Shown here piece after piece: positions 8,252 to 16,475 of a stretch of DNA of 64,000 bases. How positions within the stretch are numbered: the first letter of the stretch is position 1; every line of letters starts with the position of its first letter. The DNA lies in the NCBI GenBank assembly GCA_021405325.1, contig QWII01000006.1, positions 186,001 to 250,000 on the forward strand, read 5' to 3'. The translations under genes and the position numbers were made by a program. Below the pieces are notes generated by a model. It was not told the origin of the DNA. It did not search any database and worked only from the letters and a program-made list of their open reading frames with translations. Source of the DNA: Caldilinea sp. CFX5. GTDB taxonomy: Bacteria; Chloroflexota; Anaerolineae; Caldilineales; Caldilineaceae.

Positions 8252-8324
8252 TCCGTGTTTCTTCTATCCGTGTTTAGTCTTTATGCGACATCAAAAAACT
8301 AAACACGGATAGAAGAAACACGGA
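8252..8324. repeat. 27-bp perfect inverted repeat of the ATCCGTGTTTAGT family
   Basis: Arms 8252-8278 and 8298-8324 are perfect complements with a 19-nt loop. The core gtttcttctatccgtgttta recurs in the hairpin at 39184-39256, and a related arm occurs at 20157-20223. It lies between two minus-strand genes and may terminate the ATPase transcript. Confidence 0.75.
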
Positions 8325-8387
8325 ATATGTAAGATTTGCTCTGTTTGCACAGATTTTCCTTGTCAAACGATTCAAGAGATACTTGAT

Positions 8388-9557
8388 TTAGCCAATCCGC
8401 CGTTCACTCTCCGCATCAAAAAAGTGCAGACGCGCCGGGTCCAACTGAGCAACCACCGGATAACTGGCATAGATCGGAATTGTCAGATCGCCCATTGTCA
8501 CAAAGCGGTGCTGCTCATTCGCGGCATAGACCAGTTGACTCTGCCGGCCAAAATCCGGCTCGACCACTTCGGCGACACCGCGCAGCAACACGGCATCCCC
8601 TGGCGCCGTTGCGCCATCCACCAGCCGCAACGCCTCCGGGCGCACGCCAACGGTGAGCTTCTGCCCAGCCTGCACCCAGGCTTTCAACGTGTCGGGTAAT
8701 GGCACGCTAAACCCAGGCAACTGCACTACGCCATCTGCCACGACGCCACCGGGAAAAAGATTCATCGGCGGCGAGCCGAGAAAACCGGCCACAAAGACAT
8801 TGACCGGCTTGTGTAGCACTTGTTGAAAAGGACCGACTTGCTCAATCCGCCCGGCACGCATCACCGCCACCTGGTCGCCCAGCCCCATCGCCTCGACTTG
8901 ATCATGGGTCACATAGATGGCCGTGATCTGAAAGCGCTGGAGCAACCGTTTGATTTCGACCCGCGTTTGGCTGCGCAGCTTGGCATCCAGGTTGGAGAGC
9001 GGCTCGTCAAAGAGAAAGAGTTTGGGGTTGCGCACAATGGCGCGGGCAATCGCCACCCGCTGTTGCTGCCCGCCGGAGAGCGTGCCCGGTTTACGATAGA
9101 GCAACTGGTTAAAACCGATGCCCATGATCTCGGACGTGATGCGGATGCGCTCTTCGGTCTCCTGGTCGGAAATCTTGCGCAGGCGGAAGAAGAAGGAGAG
9201 GTTGCCATGCCCTTCAAAGTGCGGATAGAGCGCATAGTTTTGAAAGACCATGCCGATGTAGCGCTCTTTGGGCGGCAGGTTGGTCATCTCCCGGTCATCA
9301 TAAAAGACCTGCCCGCTATATTCGCCATCCAGCCCGGCGACGACGCGCAAGAGCGTACTCTTGCCGCAGCCGGACGGCCCGACAATGGCGATTGTCTGTC
9401 CATTCGGCACGGTCAAGTTAACTTGGTTGAGCGCCCTGACCTGGCCGGCGTTCTCACGTTGCTCTTCACCGGCCAGCCGCTGGTCGCGCTGCGCCCGCCA
9501 ACCGGCCAATGGTTGGGCAAAGACTTTATTTACATCTACCAGTCGAATGGTTGCCAT
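8388..9557 (-). CDS. ABC sugar transporter ATPase (MalK/UgpC type)
   Basis: 389 residues. Walker A is GPSGCGKST, the Q-loop is [10 protein letters not shown], the signature is [14 protein letters not shown], Walker B is [12 protein letters not shown] and the switch His is in [12 protein letters not shown]-terminal TOBE-type regulatory domain follows ([15 protein letters not shown]). This is the CUT1-family ATPase that powers carbohydrate uptake. An insertion of about 20 charged residues ([19 protein letters not shown]) sits before the first strand continues, which is unusual. No permease or binding protein is nearby, so it probably serves transporters encoded elsewhere. The start at 9557 has AGGAGAG upstream. 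Confidence 0.85.
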   Translation of the reverse strand: MATIRLVDVNKVFAQPLAGWRAQRDQRLAGEEQRENAGQVRALNQVNLTVPNGQTIAIVGPSGCGKSTLLRVVAGLDGEYSGQVFYDDREMTNLPPKERYIGMVFQNYALYPHFEGHGNLSFFFRLRKISDQETEERIRITSEIMGIGFNQLLYRKPGTLSGGQQQRVAIARAIVRNPKLFLFDEPLSNLDAKLRSQTRVEIKRLLQRFQITAIYVTHDQVEAMGLGDQVAVMRAGRIEQVGPFQQVLHKPVNVFVAGFLGSPPMNLFPGGVVADGVVQLPGFSVPLPDTLKAWVQAGQKLTVGVRPEALRLVDGATAPGDAVLLRGVAEVVEPDFGRQSQLVYAANEQHRFVTMGDLTIPIYASYPVVAQLDPARLHFFDAESERRIG

Positions 9558-9812
9558 CTAGGTTGATTTCTCTCCTCTCGCAGTCGCCGATTCTTCGTCA
9601 AGCATACCACATCCAGTCGTGGGCGCCAAGCAGGCAGATAGAGCGGGGCGCCCGCCCCATTTTTTCCCTGGTTGACACATCTAAGCGCCTGCACTACAAT
9701 AAAAACCATCACCGCCTCAGCCGGTAGAAATGTGTAACCACCCTGGTACGACTAGATTGGGTCACAGTGTAGATAACACGGCTCTTATCCACTGATGATC
9801 ATGACCATTTTA

Positions 9813-9878
9813 ATCAAAGATTACGCAGATTACACAGATTGAAGAACAAAAATCTGTGTAATCTGCGTAATCTTTGAT
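9813..9878. repeat. 28-bp perfect inverted repeat
   Basis: Arms 9813-9840 and 9851-9878 are perfect complements around a 10-nt loop. Each arm is built from small repeated words (gattac, cagatt). It ends 25 nt before the uxuA start and so falls in its 5' leader. Nothing else is recognised between 9558 and 9903. Confidence 0.75.
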
Positions 9879-9903
9879 AATTGACAAAACAGATCGGAGC
9901 GCA

Positions 9904-10935
9904 ATGATGAGACTTGCCATGGTATCCAGACCGCTGGCCGAGGCCGACTTGCGGCTGGCCAAACAGATGGGCATGACCGATGTTGTCACCACCATGCCCG
10001 GTGTGCCGATGGTCCCCGAACGGGAACAAGGGCCGGCCTGGCAATACATCGATCTGCTCCATCTCCGCCAGCGGGTGGCGGACGCCGGGCTGACCCTCTC
10101 GGTCATCGAAGGTTATCAACTCTCGGATCGCATTATGTTGGGCCTGCCTGGCCGTGATGAAGATTTGGTCCGGCTCTGTGAGAGCATCACCAACATGGGG
10201 CGCGCCGGCATCCCGATCTACTGCTATAACTTTATGGCGGTTTTCAACTGGCTGCGCACCTCCACCGCGGCCCGTGGACGGGGTGATGCGCTTGTCACCA
10301 AATTTGATGCCAGCCAGTTAGCCAATGCTCCCTTGACCTATGCCGGCGAGACCACCGATGCGCAGATGTGGGACAACTTCGCCTATTTCCTGCAACGAGT
10401 GCTGCCGGTGGCGGAAGCGGCCAAGGTGAAACTGGCGCTCCATCCCGATGATCCGCCCATGTCGCCGGTGCGTGGACTGGCGCGCATTATGCGCAGCGTC
10501 GAAGCCTTCGACCGTGTGCTGGCCATGGCCGACAGCCCGTCCAACGGCATCACCTTCTGTCAGGGCAACTTTGCGGCCATGGGCAATGTTGACATTCCGG
10601 CGGCCATTCGCCACTTTGGCCGGCGGGGCAAAATCTTTTTCACCCACTTTCGCGATGTGCGCGGCAGCGTGCCGCTCTTTGAAGAGACCTTCCACGATGA
10701 AGGCAAGACCGATATGGCCGCCGCTATGCGCGCCTATCGCGACATTGGCTTTGACGGCCCCATGCGCCCCGACCATGCGCCCACCATGGAAGGCGAAGCC
10801 AACGACAATCCCGGCTACATGGTGCGCGGCAAAATTTTTGCCATCGGCTATATGAAAGGGCTGATCGCCGCCATCAATTCTGAGCGGACGCGTCCCGTGG
10901 AAAGCGCCCCCCGCGCCACCGAGTTGCTCTCTTAA
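9904..10935 (+). CDS. uxuA: Mannonate dehydratase
   Basis: 343 residues from the ATG at 9904 (GGAG upstream). UxuA dehydrates D-mannonate to 2-keto-3-deoxygluconate in hexuronate breakdown and has a metal-binding TIM barrel. Recognisable elements are KLALHPDDPP, NGITFCQGNFAAMG, IFFTHFRDVRG (metal His) and MRPDHAPTMEGE (metal Asp/His), all typical of the family. The protein is slightly shorter than the E. coli enzyme. Nearby Gfo/Idh/MocA and TPP enzymes suggest a sugar-acid catabolic neighbourhood, but no kdgK or uxaC is visible. Confidence 0.88.
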   Translation: MMRLAMVSRPLAEADLRLAKQMGMTDVVTTMPGVPMVPEREQGPAWQYIDLLHLRQRVADAGLTLSVIEGYQLSDRIMLGLPGRDEDLVRLCESITNMGRAGIPIYCYNFMAVFNWLRTSTAARGRGDALVTKFDASQLANAPLTYAGETTDAQMWDNFAYFLQRVLPVAEAAKVKLALHPDDPPMSPVRGLARIMRSVEAFDRVLAMADSPSNGITFCQGNFAAMGNVDIPAAIRHFGRRGKIFFTHFRDVRGSVPLFEETFHDEGKTDMAAAMRAYRDIGFDGPMRPDHAPTMEGEANDNPGYMVRGKIFAIGYMKGLIAAINSERTRPVESAPRATELLS

Positions 10936-11277
10936 AACAGGTCATATGAAGTGGCTACGCCAATAACCATGAAAATGAACCACGAAGACGCCAAGGACAC
11001 GAAGGGTTTTCTTCGTGAACTTCGTGCCTTTGTGGTTGATTTTCCCATCAGGCATCATGTCTGAGGACGCCACAAACGATGAAGATGCAACAGCGATTTC
11101 ACCGATTTCACCGATTTTTCTATTCGTTAATCGGCATAATCGGTGAAATCCCTGTTATTTTCAAAACAGGCGTCATGAATAGGCTACACCCATAACGATG
11201 AAACCTGGGAACGCCGACATCCTTGTCGGCGAGCGGCCATCAGGATGATGGCGCTCCCGGTTATTTTCAGAACAGGC
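10935..11277. repeat. Tandem array of about 110-bp units carrying different hairpins
   Basis: A similar shell (roughly aaacaggcgtcatgaa, then ggctac, then ataacgatgaa) begins near 10935, 11048 and 11163, with a partial copy at 11270. Each unit ends in a gttattttc-like tail. The insert between shell halves differs: an accacgaag/cttcgtg stem near 10978-11038, a gatttcaccgat/atcggtgaaatc stem near 11094-11150, and a three-stem insert near 11207-11258 (gccgaca-tcct-tgtcggc plus gccatca-gga-tgatggc). The 455-nt gap 10936-11390 holds no gene. Confidence 0.6.
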
Positions 11278-11390
11278 GGTTTTGTATACTCAGTAGACCG
11301 CAATACAACTGGAATCGCAATCAGCCGACTCTGGACTAAGCGACTACGCGACTGCGGACTACTGATACTACGTTGGGAAAGGAGAAAGCA

Positions 11391-13034
11391 GTGAACGGTT
11401 ACGAAGCAATGGCACAAATCTTGAAAGCAGAGGGGGTCGATCTGCTGATCGCCTTCCCCCACCAGACGCTGATTGAAACCGGAGCGCTGGCCGGCATTCG
11501 CCCGATCATCTGTCGCCAGGAGCGGGCGGGCGTCAATATGGCGGATGGCTATAGTCGCATTCACAACGGGCGTAAGATCGGCATCTTTTCGATGCAACAA
11601 GGCCCAGGCGCCGAGAATGCCTTTGGCGGCGTGGCGCAGGCGTTTGCCGATTCTGTGCCGCTCTTGGCGTTACCGGGTGGTGAACCCTTTCGGCGCCTGG
11701 GCGTCCAACCGACCTTTGAAGCGGTGCCTAATTACAGAGGGATCACCAAGTGGGCGGCCATGCTCTATACAACCGAGAGCATTCCCGCCGTCATGCGCCG
11801 CGCCTTTACCCAGCTCAAACATGGCCGTCTGGGGCCGGTGCTCGTGGAGATGACCAGCGATGTGATGAGCGCCGAATATCCCGGTGCGACAGTCGATTAC
11901 AAGCCGGTGGAACGCCGCACCTCTGCCGCTTCGCCTGAGGATGTGCGCGATTTGATCACGGCGCTGCTCAAGGCGGCGAACCCGGTGATCAACGCCGGCC
12001 AGGGGGTGATGTATGCCGAAGCGACGCCGGAACTGATCGAGTTTGCCGAGTTGACCCACATTCCGGTCATGACCACGCTGGCCGGCAAAAGCGGCTTCCC
12101 GGAGAATCACCGCTTGTCCTTGGGGACGGGGGCGTCGAGCCGCACCTTGATGGTGCATCGCTTCATGCAAAGCACTGATTTTGTCCTGGGCATCGGCACC
12201 AGCTTTACCAAGACGGTCTTTAACACGCCCATGCCGGAGAGTGTGCCGCTGGCCCAGGTGACCAACTGCGCCGAGGATCTCAACAAAGATTATGTGATCA
12301 GCTATGGCGCCGTCGGTGACGCGAAAGTTGTCTTGCGCCAGATGATCGAAGAGGTCAAGCGCCAACTGGGTGAACAGGGCCGGGCCGATGTCAATGGCGT
12401 AGTCGAGCAGATTGCCAAGATCCGCAACGAGTGGCTGGCCGAATGGAAACCGCACTTTACTTCCAACGAAGTGCCGATCAGCCCCTACCGCGTCTTTAGC
12501 GAGTTGGCGCGCGCCGTCGATGTCGCCAACACCATTATCACCCATGATTCCGGTTACCCGCGTGAACAGCTTGTTCCTTTCTGGAAGCCGGTGACGCCGC
12601 GGGGCTATCTCGGCTGGGGCAAATCGACCCAACTGGGCTATGGTCTGGGGCTGGCGCTGGGAGCCAAACTGGCCGCACCGCAAAAGCAGGTGATCAACGT
12701 CATGGGGGACGCCGCCTTTGGCATGGCCGGCCTCGACCTCGAAACCGCCGCCAGAGCCGAAATTCCGATCCTGACCGTGGTGCTCAACAACGGCGTCATG
12801 ACCCACTACGACAGCCACATGCCCTACGCCTCGGATCGCTTTGGCAGCAACGAATTGGGCGGCAAATATGCCGTGGTGGCCGAAGGCTTGGGCGCCCATG
12901 CCGAAAAGGTGACGACCCCCGACCAACTGGCGCCCGCCATCAAACGGGCCATCGCCGCCAACCAACAGGGTAAACCGGCGTTGCTCGAAGTGATGACCAA
13001 AGCGGAAGAGACGATTTCCCGCTATTCGCGCTGA
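11391..13034 (+). CDS. Thiamine-diphosphate enzyme (acetolactate synthase-like)
   Basis: 547 residues from the GTG at 11391, with AAAGGAGA 6 nt upstream. The three-domain architecture is complete: the N-terminal PYR domain with the catalytic Glu (ICRQERAGVNMADGYSR), a central TH3 domain (PVINAGQGVMYAEATPELIEFAE), and a C-terminal PP domain with the ThDP site GDAAFGMAGLDLETA...VVLNNGVM. Members of this branch form or cleave C-C bonds next to a 2-keto group. A regulatory ilvN-type subunit is absent, so biosynthetic acetolactate synthase is less likely than a catabolic or sugar-acid role. The Gfo/Idh/MocA gene follows after 73 nt. Confidence 0.8.
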   Translation: MNGYEAMAQILKAEGVDLLIAFPHQTLIETGALAGIRPIICRQERAGVNMADGYSRIHNGRKIGIFSMQQGPGAENAFGGVAQAFADSVPLLALPGGEPFRRLGVQPTFEAVPNYRGITKWAAMLYTTESIPAVMRRAFTQLKHGRLGPVLVEMTSDVMSAEYPGATVDYKPVERRTSAASPEDVRDLITALLKAANPVINAGQGVMYAEATPELIEFAELTHIPVMTTLAGKSGFPENHRLSLGTGASSRTLMVHRFMQSTDFVLGIGTSFTKTVFNTPMPESVPLAQVTNCAEDLNKDYVISYGAVGDAKVVLRQMIEEVKRQLGEQGRADVNGVVEQIAKIRNEWLAEWKPHFTSNEVPISPYRVFSELARAVDVANTIITHDSGYPREQLVPFWKPVTPRGYLGWGKSTQLGYGLGLALGAKLAAPQKQVINVMGDAAFGMAGLDLETAARAEIPILTVVLNNGVMTHYDSHMPYASDRFGSNELGGKYAVVAEGLGAHAEKVTTPDQLAPAIKRAIAANQQGKPALLEVMTKAEETISRYSR

Positions 13035-13043
13035 GTTTCGGAT

Positions 13044-13064
13044 CCGTAGGGGACGCCCCTACGG
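13044..13064. terminator. Small 9-bp hairpin
   Basis: Arms ccgtagggg (13044-13052) and cccctacgg (13056-13064) with a 3-nt loop, 10 nt after the TPP enzyme stop. There is no T-run, so it may be an attenuating or mRNA-stabilising hairpin before the downstream gene. Confidence 0.5.
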
Positions 13065-13107
13065 GTTGGACATTGGCTTGATTGGAATGCGCGTTAGGAG
13101 AGAGGGT

Positions 13108-14169
13108 ATGGAGCGGATTGGGATTGGGGTGATCGGCGGCGGCGGGATTGCGGCAGAGGGGCACATTGGCGGCTATCAGCTTGACCCGCGCTGTGAGGTG
13201 GCGGCGTTGTGGGATACGGACGCCGCCAGGGTGCAGGAACAGGCGCAGCGGCTCGGTGTCACTTCAGCCACGTTGTGTACTTCGTTGGCTGAGTTGTTGG
13301 GGCGCACCGATGTGCAGGCCGTTTCGGTTTGCACACCGGATCATCTGCATGGCGACCATGCCTGTGCCGCATTGCAAGCGGGCAAACATGTGCTGATCGA
13401 AAAGCCAATGACGACAACGCGAGCCGACGCCGCACGGCTGGTGCAGGCGGTGCGGGCAACCGGTCTGGTTGGGCTAGTGGGGCAGATTGTCCATTTCCAA
13501 CCGGACTACCGGGCGATGGTGGATGCTTACCGTTCCGGCGAACTGGGTGAGGTTTGGCTGGTCGAGAGCGATTATATCGCCGATATGCGTCGCTACTATG
13601 GGCCGGATAGTCAAACGCCCTGGCGCACCGATCCACGCGCGCCACAGGATATTCTGCTGGGCGGCGGTTGTCACTCGATGGGCATCCTCATGTGGGCCAT
13701 GCAAACGCAGGTCGAGGAGGTTTTTGCCTATGCTAACCACAAAGCCGAACCAACGTTGCCCATCAACGATTGTTACCTGGTCTCACTGCGCTTTGCCAAC
13801 GGCGTCATCGGCAAGTTGATCGCGGCGTCGGGCAATCGTGGCGCCGCGCCGACCGGTGGCCGGCTGGTGATGTATGGCACACAGGGGACGCTCTGGGGTG
13901 GGCGCCTCTATCGTAACAACCCGGCGACCCACAGCACCGACATCGTGCACGATTTTCGCGAGGAGTTCAAGCAGCACAAACCGCGCGTCCAAGGCATTCG
14001 CCAGGTGCAATATTGGGCCGAACAGTGCGCCCATTTCCTCGATTGTATTGAAGGCAAAACCCAGCCGCAGACCTCGGTTGAAGAGGGGGCGCGTATTGTC
14101 GCCGCTCTCTGCGCCGCCATTGAATCAAGCCAGTGTGGACAGCCGGTAATGGTGGATAATACATTCTAA
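13108..14169 (+). CDS. Gfo/Idh/MocA family oxidoreductase (copy 1)
   Basis: 353 residues from the ATG at 13108 (GGAGAGAGGG upstream). The N-terminal Rossmann motif IGVIGGGGIAAEGH binds NAD(P), and HVLIEKPMTTT carries the EKP motif whose Lys lies at the active site. The C-terminal domain includes LGGGCHSMGILMWAM, with the GxxxH substrate/catalytic region. Family members oxidise sugars or inositols or reduce sugar derivatives. The 73-nt spacing to the TPP enzyme gene suggests co-transcription. The substrate is unknown. Confidence 0.85.
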   Translation: MERIGIGVIGGGGIAAEGHIGGYQLDPRCEVAALWDTDAARVQEQAQRLGVTSATLCTSLAELLGRTDVQAVSVCTPDHLHGDHACAALQAGKHVLIEKPMTTTRADAARLVQAVRATGLVGLVGQIVHFQPDYRAMVDAYRSGELGEVWLVESDYIADMRRYYGPDSQTPWRTDPRAPQDILLGGGCHSMGILMWAMQTQVEEVFAYANHKAEPTLPINDCYLVSLRFANGVIGKLIAASGNRGAAPTGGRLVMYGTQGTLWGGRLYRNNPATHSTDIVHDFREEFKQHKPRVQGIRQVQYWAEQCAHFLDCIEGKTQPQTSVEEGARIVAALCAAIESSQCGQPVMVDNTF

Positions 14170-14174
14170 CGGTC

Positions 14175-14295
14175 GGTGCGGTTTGTGGTTTGATGAGAGT
14201 TACATAAATAAATCGGTAACGAGGAGTCAGGCACGCCCCGTGCCGACCCGGCTCCGATTACCGAAACGAATTTGTAACACTCATCAAACCGCACC
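14175..14295. repeat. Long imperfect palindrome, GAGGAGTCAGGCACG family, copy 1
   Basis: ggtgcggtttg near 14175 pairs with caaaccgcacc near 14285, and tggtttgatgagagttaca pairs with tgtaacactcatcaaacc. The centre (gaggagtcaggcacgccccg, 14221 onward) is nearly identical to the centre of the element at 15990-16100. It lies between convergent genes. Confidence 0.65.
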
Positions 14296-14315
14296 AACGA
14301 TTTTACAGGGCGCTC

Positions 14316-15347
14316 TTACAGCGGCAGCGCGATCACGCGGCCTTCTTGCATACTGCGTGTGACCGCTTCGGTAAATTCCATATACTTGACGCCATCTTCA
14401 AAGTTGGTGTGGGTAATCTCTTCCTGCCCGCGGATGGCGTTGATAAACTCTTCCTCGACACGCCAGGCGCCGGCTTCAGCGGCGGGGATAGCGATTTCGG
14501 CCAGCGCTTTGTCCCCCTTTTTGCCGCCAAAGAGTTTATTGTCGGTAAAGCGGAGCGTACCCTCGCTGCCAAAGAGATAGGCTTCGGGCGCGCCGGTCAA
14601 GCCGGCAATGGTGGAGACCTGCAGGTGCATCTGTGCACCACAGGCCAGATCCGCCATCACATCAATATGTTCAGGAATGCGCACCGGCTTGAGGATGCCT
14701 TCTTCGTTCTTGCGCATCTTGACATAGGTCTTACCCATTGCCACCACACTGGTCGCCGCGCCCACCCATCGGAGCAGCGCCTCATACCAGATACCCATCG
14801 TCATAATATTATAGCCGCTCAGGTCAAAGTCATTGCGCCAGTGGAGCGGGGCATTTTTGTCCAGGAAAGGGCCGCCGGCGCGCACCTCCACCGCCAACAG
14901 TTCCCCTAGATAGCCTTCCGCCAGCAGCCGCTTGATGGTCTTGTCCACGCGCAGGGTGAAAGGGGAAGGCACAATCTGCGCCACCAGATGGGGCTTCTCA
15001 CGCGCCGCGTCGCGCATCAGATGAGCTTCGTTAGCATCCATTGCCATGCGCGCTTCACACATGACATGCTTGTCCGCCGCCAATGCCGCCAGCGTCAACC
15101 GGCAGTGCATATAGGGCCAAGTGCCGATGACAATGGCGTCAATGTCGGCTGAATTGATCAACGCCGGCCAGCTTTCATAGACCTGGGGAATGTTGAACTG
15201 GGCCGCAACCCGTTCGCCGGAGGCGCGGCTACGGTTACAGACGCCCACAATCGCGACGCCTTCAATCGCCTGCAAGTTCGGAATATGCTTCGATGTCGTA
15301 TTCGCGCCGGCGCCGATCACGCCGATGCGGATGGGAGAGGTGGTCAT
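14316..15347 (-). CDS. Gfo/Idh/MocA family oxidoreductase (copy 2, EKP motif altered)
   Basis: 343 residues. The Rossmann motif IRIGVIGAGANTTSKHIP is intact. At the position of the EKP motif the sequence reads HVMCEARMAMDANEA, so the conserved Lys is replaced by Ala and the Pro by Arg. This suggests altered chemistry or a non-redox role. The C-terminal half (DLSGYNIMTMGIWYEALLRWVG) keeps the family fold. AGGAGCAACT precedes the ATG at 15347. It reads convergently to copy 1 and is not its operon partner. Confidence 0.8.
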   Translation of the reverse strand: MTTSPIRIGVIGAGANTTSKHIPNLQAIEGVAIVGVCNRSRASGERVAAQFNIPQVYESWPALINSADIDAIVIGTWPYMHCRLTLAALAADKHVMCEARMAMDANEAHLMRDAAREKPHLVAQIVPSPFTLRVDKTIKRLLAEGYLGELLAVEVRAGGPFLDKNAPLHWRNDFDLSGYNIMTMGIWYEALLRWVGAATSVVAMGKTYVKMRKNEEGILKPVRIPEHIDVMADLACGAQMHLQVSTIAGLTGAPEAYLFGSEGTLRFTDNKLFGGKKGDKALAEIAIPAAEAGAWRVEEEFINAIRGQEEITHTNFEDGVKYMEFTEAVTRSMQEGRVIALPL

Positions 15348-15369
15348 AGTTGCTCCTTTGCGTTAGTGA

Positions 15370-15419
15370 CACTGGGCATCGGAGGGGCACGAACTATCGT
15401 GCCCCTCCGATGCCCAGTG
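15370..15419. repeat. 23-bp perfect inverted repeat with ACTA loop
   Basis: Arms 15370-15392 and 15397-15419 are perfect complements with the 4-nt loop ACTA. The apical part (ggggcacga-acta-tcgtgcccc) is nearly the same as in the hairpin at 37001-37056. It lies between two minus-strand genes and may terminate the upstream PPOX gene transcript. Confidence 0.75.
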
Positions 15420-15426
15420 CATAAAG

Positions 15427-15849
15427 TTAGTTAAAATCCTGACTGATGATTTTATCGGGGGTAAGGACGAGGAGGACGCTAAGCGAGTTGCGGACACTGT
15501 CGTAGTAGCGACGGGCTTCGGCTTCCGTGTCGTAATAGTGCTGGATAATGCGCCAGCGTGTCGGCTCTTGGAGCGGGTCGCCCGGTTCCAGAATGGTGAT
15601 CACGCCTTGCAGAATGACGTAGCGTGCATCAGGATGACCGGCATCCACACAGATCGTCACCCGTGGGTCGCGCCGGAGATTTTGCACCTTCACGGCATTG
15701 ACCCCGGCGCTGATATACAGCTTGCCCGCTTCATAAATGTACCAGACGGGGCTGAGTTGGGGTGGGCCATCGACGCGATTAGTGGCGATAATGGCATGGC
15801 GCGGCGGCGCAAGAAAAGCGTCGATCTGCGCCTGGGTCATCTGGGCCAT
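15427..15849 (-). CDS. PPOX-class flavin/F420-dependent oxidoreductase
   Basis: 140 residues from the ATG at 15849, with GAGAGGAG 5 nt upstream. The split-barrel fold of the pyridoxamine-phosphate-oxidase class is evident from FLAPPRHAIIATNRVDGPPQLSPVWYIYEAGKLYIS, then KVQNLRRDPRVTICVD and VILQGVITIL. Small members of this class bind FMN or F420 and reduce diverse substrates. The exact cofactor cannot be read here. It stands alone between hairpin elements. Confidence 0.8.
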   Translation of the reverse strand: MAQMTQAQIDAFLAPPRHAIIATNRVDGPPQLSPVWYIYEAGKLYISAGVNAVKVQNLRRDPRVTICVDAGHPDARYVILQGVITILEPGDPLQEPTRWRIIQHYYDTEAEARRYYDSVRNSLSVLLVLTPDKIISQDFN

Positions 15850-15989
15850 TGGGACTCCTCTCATGGACTGGATAGACGGACGGATTGCCTGTTTTGTGAA
15901 TCTAGTTTATCATAGCTGACAAATTCACCCAACCACGCAAAACGTAGGCGCAGTTTCCATACCGCACAAACCTTACTTTGCCAACAACA

Positions 15990-16100
15990 TGCGGTATGAT
16001 GAGAGGTGTTTATTGCTTTCGGCAACCGAGGAGTCAGGCACGCCCCGTGCCGTCCCGTTTCCGATTACCAAAACAAATTCCTAACTCTCCTGAAACCGCA
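15990..16100. repeat. Long imperfect palindrome, GAGGAGTCAGGCACG family, copy 2
   Basis: Outer tgcggt (15990) and accgca (16095) close a long imperfect stem around a centre (accgaggagtcaggcacgcc) almost identical to that at 14175-14295. It lies just upstream of the 96-residue gene. Confidence 0.65.
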
Positions 16101-16134
16101 CCTACGTTGAATTCGACAAACAAGGAGGTTTCAC

Positions 16135-16425
16135 ATGACCCTGCAAGAATTTAAACAATCCCTCCAGCAAACCACCATGCCCGCTGGACTCAGCACGGCG
16201 CTTCAGGCGCTCTGGCAGGCCGGCAAAGGGGATTGGAACGCCGCCCATGCGATCACCCAGGCGCAAGGCGACTCTGATGTAGACTGGGTTCACGCCTATT
16301 TGCACCGGGAAGAGGGTGATCTCAACAACGCCGGCTACTGGTATCGCCGCGCCGGCAAACCGGTCGCCACCCAATCGCTGGCCGAAGAGTGGGAGGCTAT
16401 GGCGACAGCGCTGCTGGGAAAATAA
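16135..16425 (+). CDS. Small conserved protein of unknown function, 96 residues
   Basis: A good Shine-Dalgarno (AAGGAGG at 16121-16127) lies 7 nt before the ATG. The protein is helical and contains a TPR-like patch, WVHAYLHREEGDLNNAGYWYRRAGKP. That pattern recurs in small uncharacterised bacterial proteins, but no activity is known. It is 50 nt upstream of the amidohydrolase gene and may share its transcript. Confidence 0.7.
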   Translation: MTLQEFKQSLQQTTMPAGLSTALQALWQAGKGDWNAAHAITQAQGDSDVDWVHAYLHREEGDLNNAGYWYRRAGKPVATQSLAEEWEAMATALLGK

Positions 16426-16475
16426 CAGCGGATTTAGGTAGGAACGGATTTTTATTGGAGCCAATATGAGGTCTT

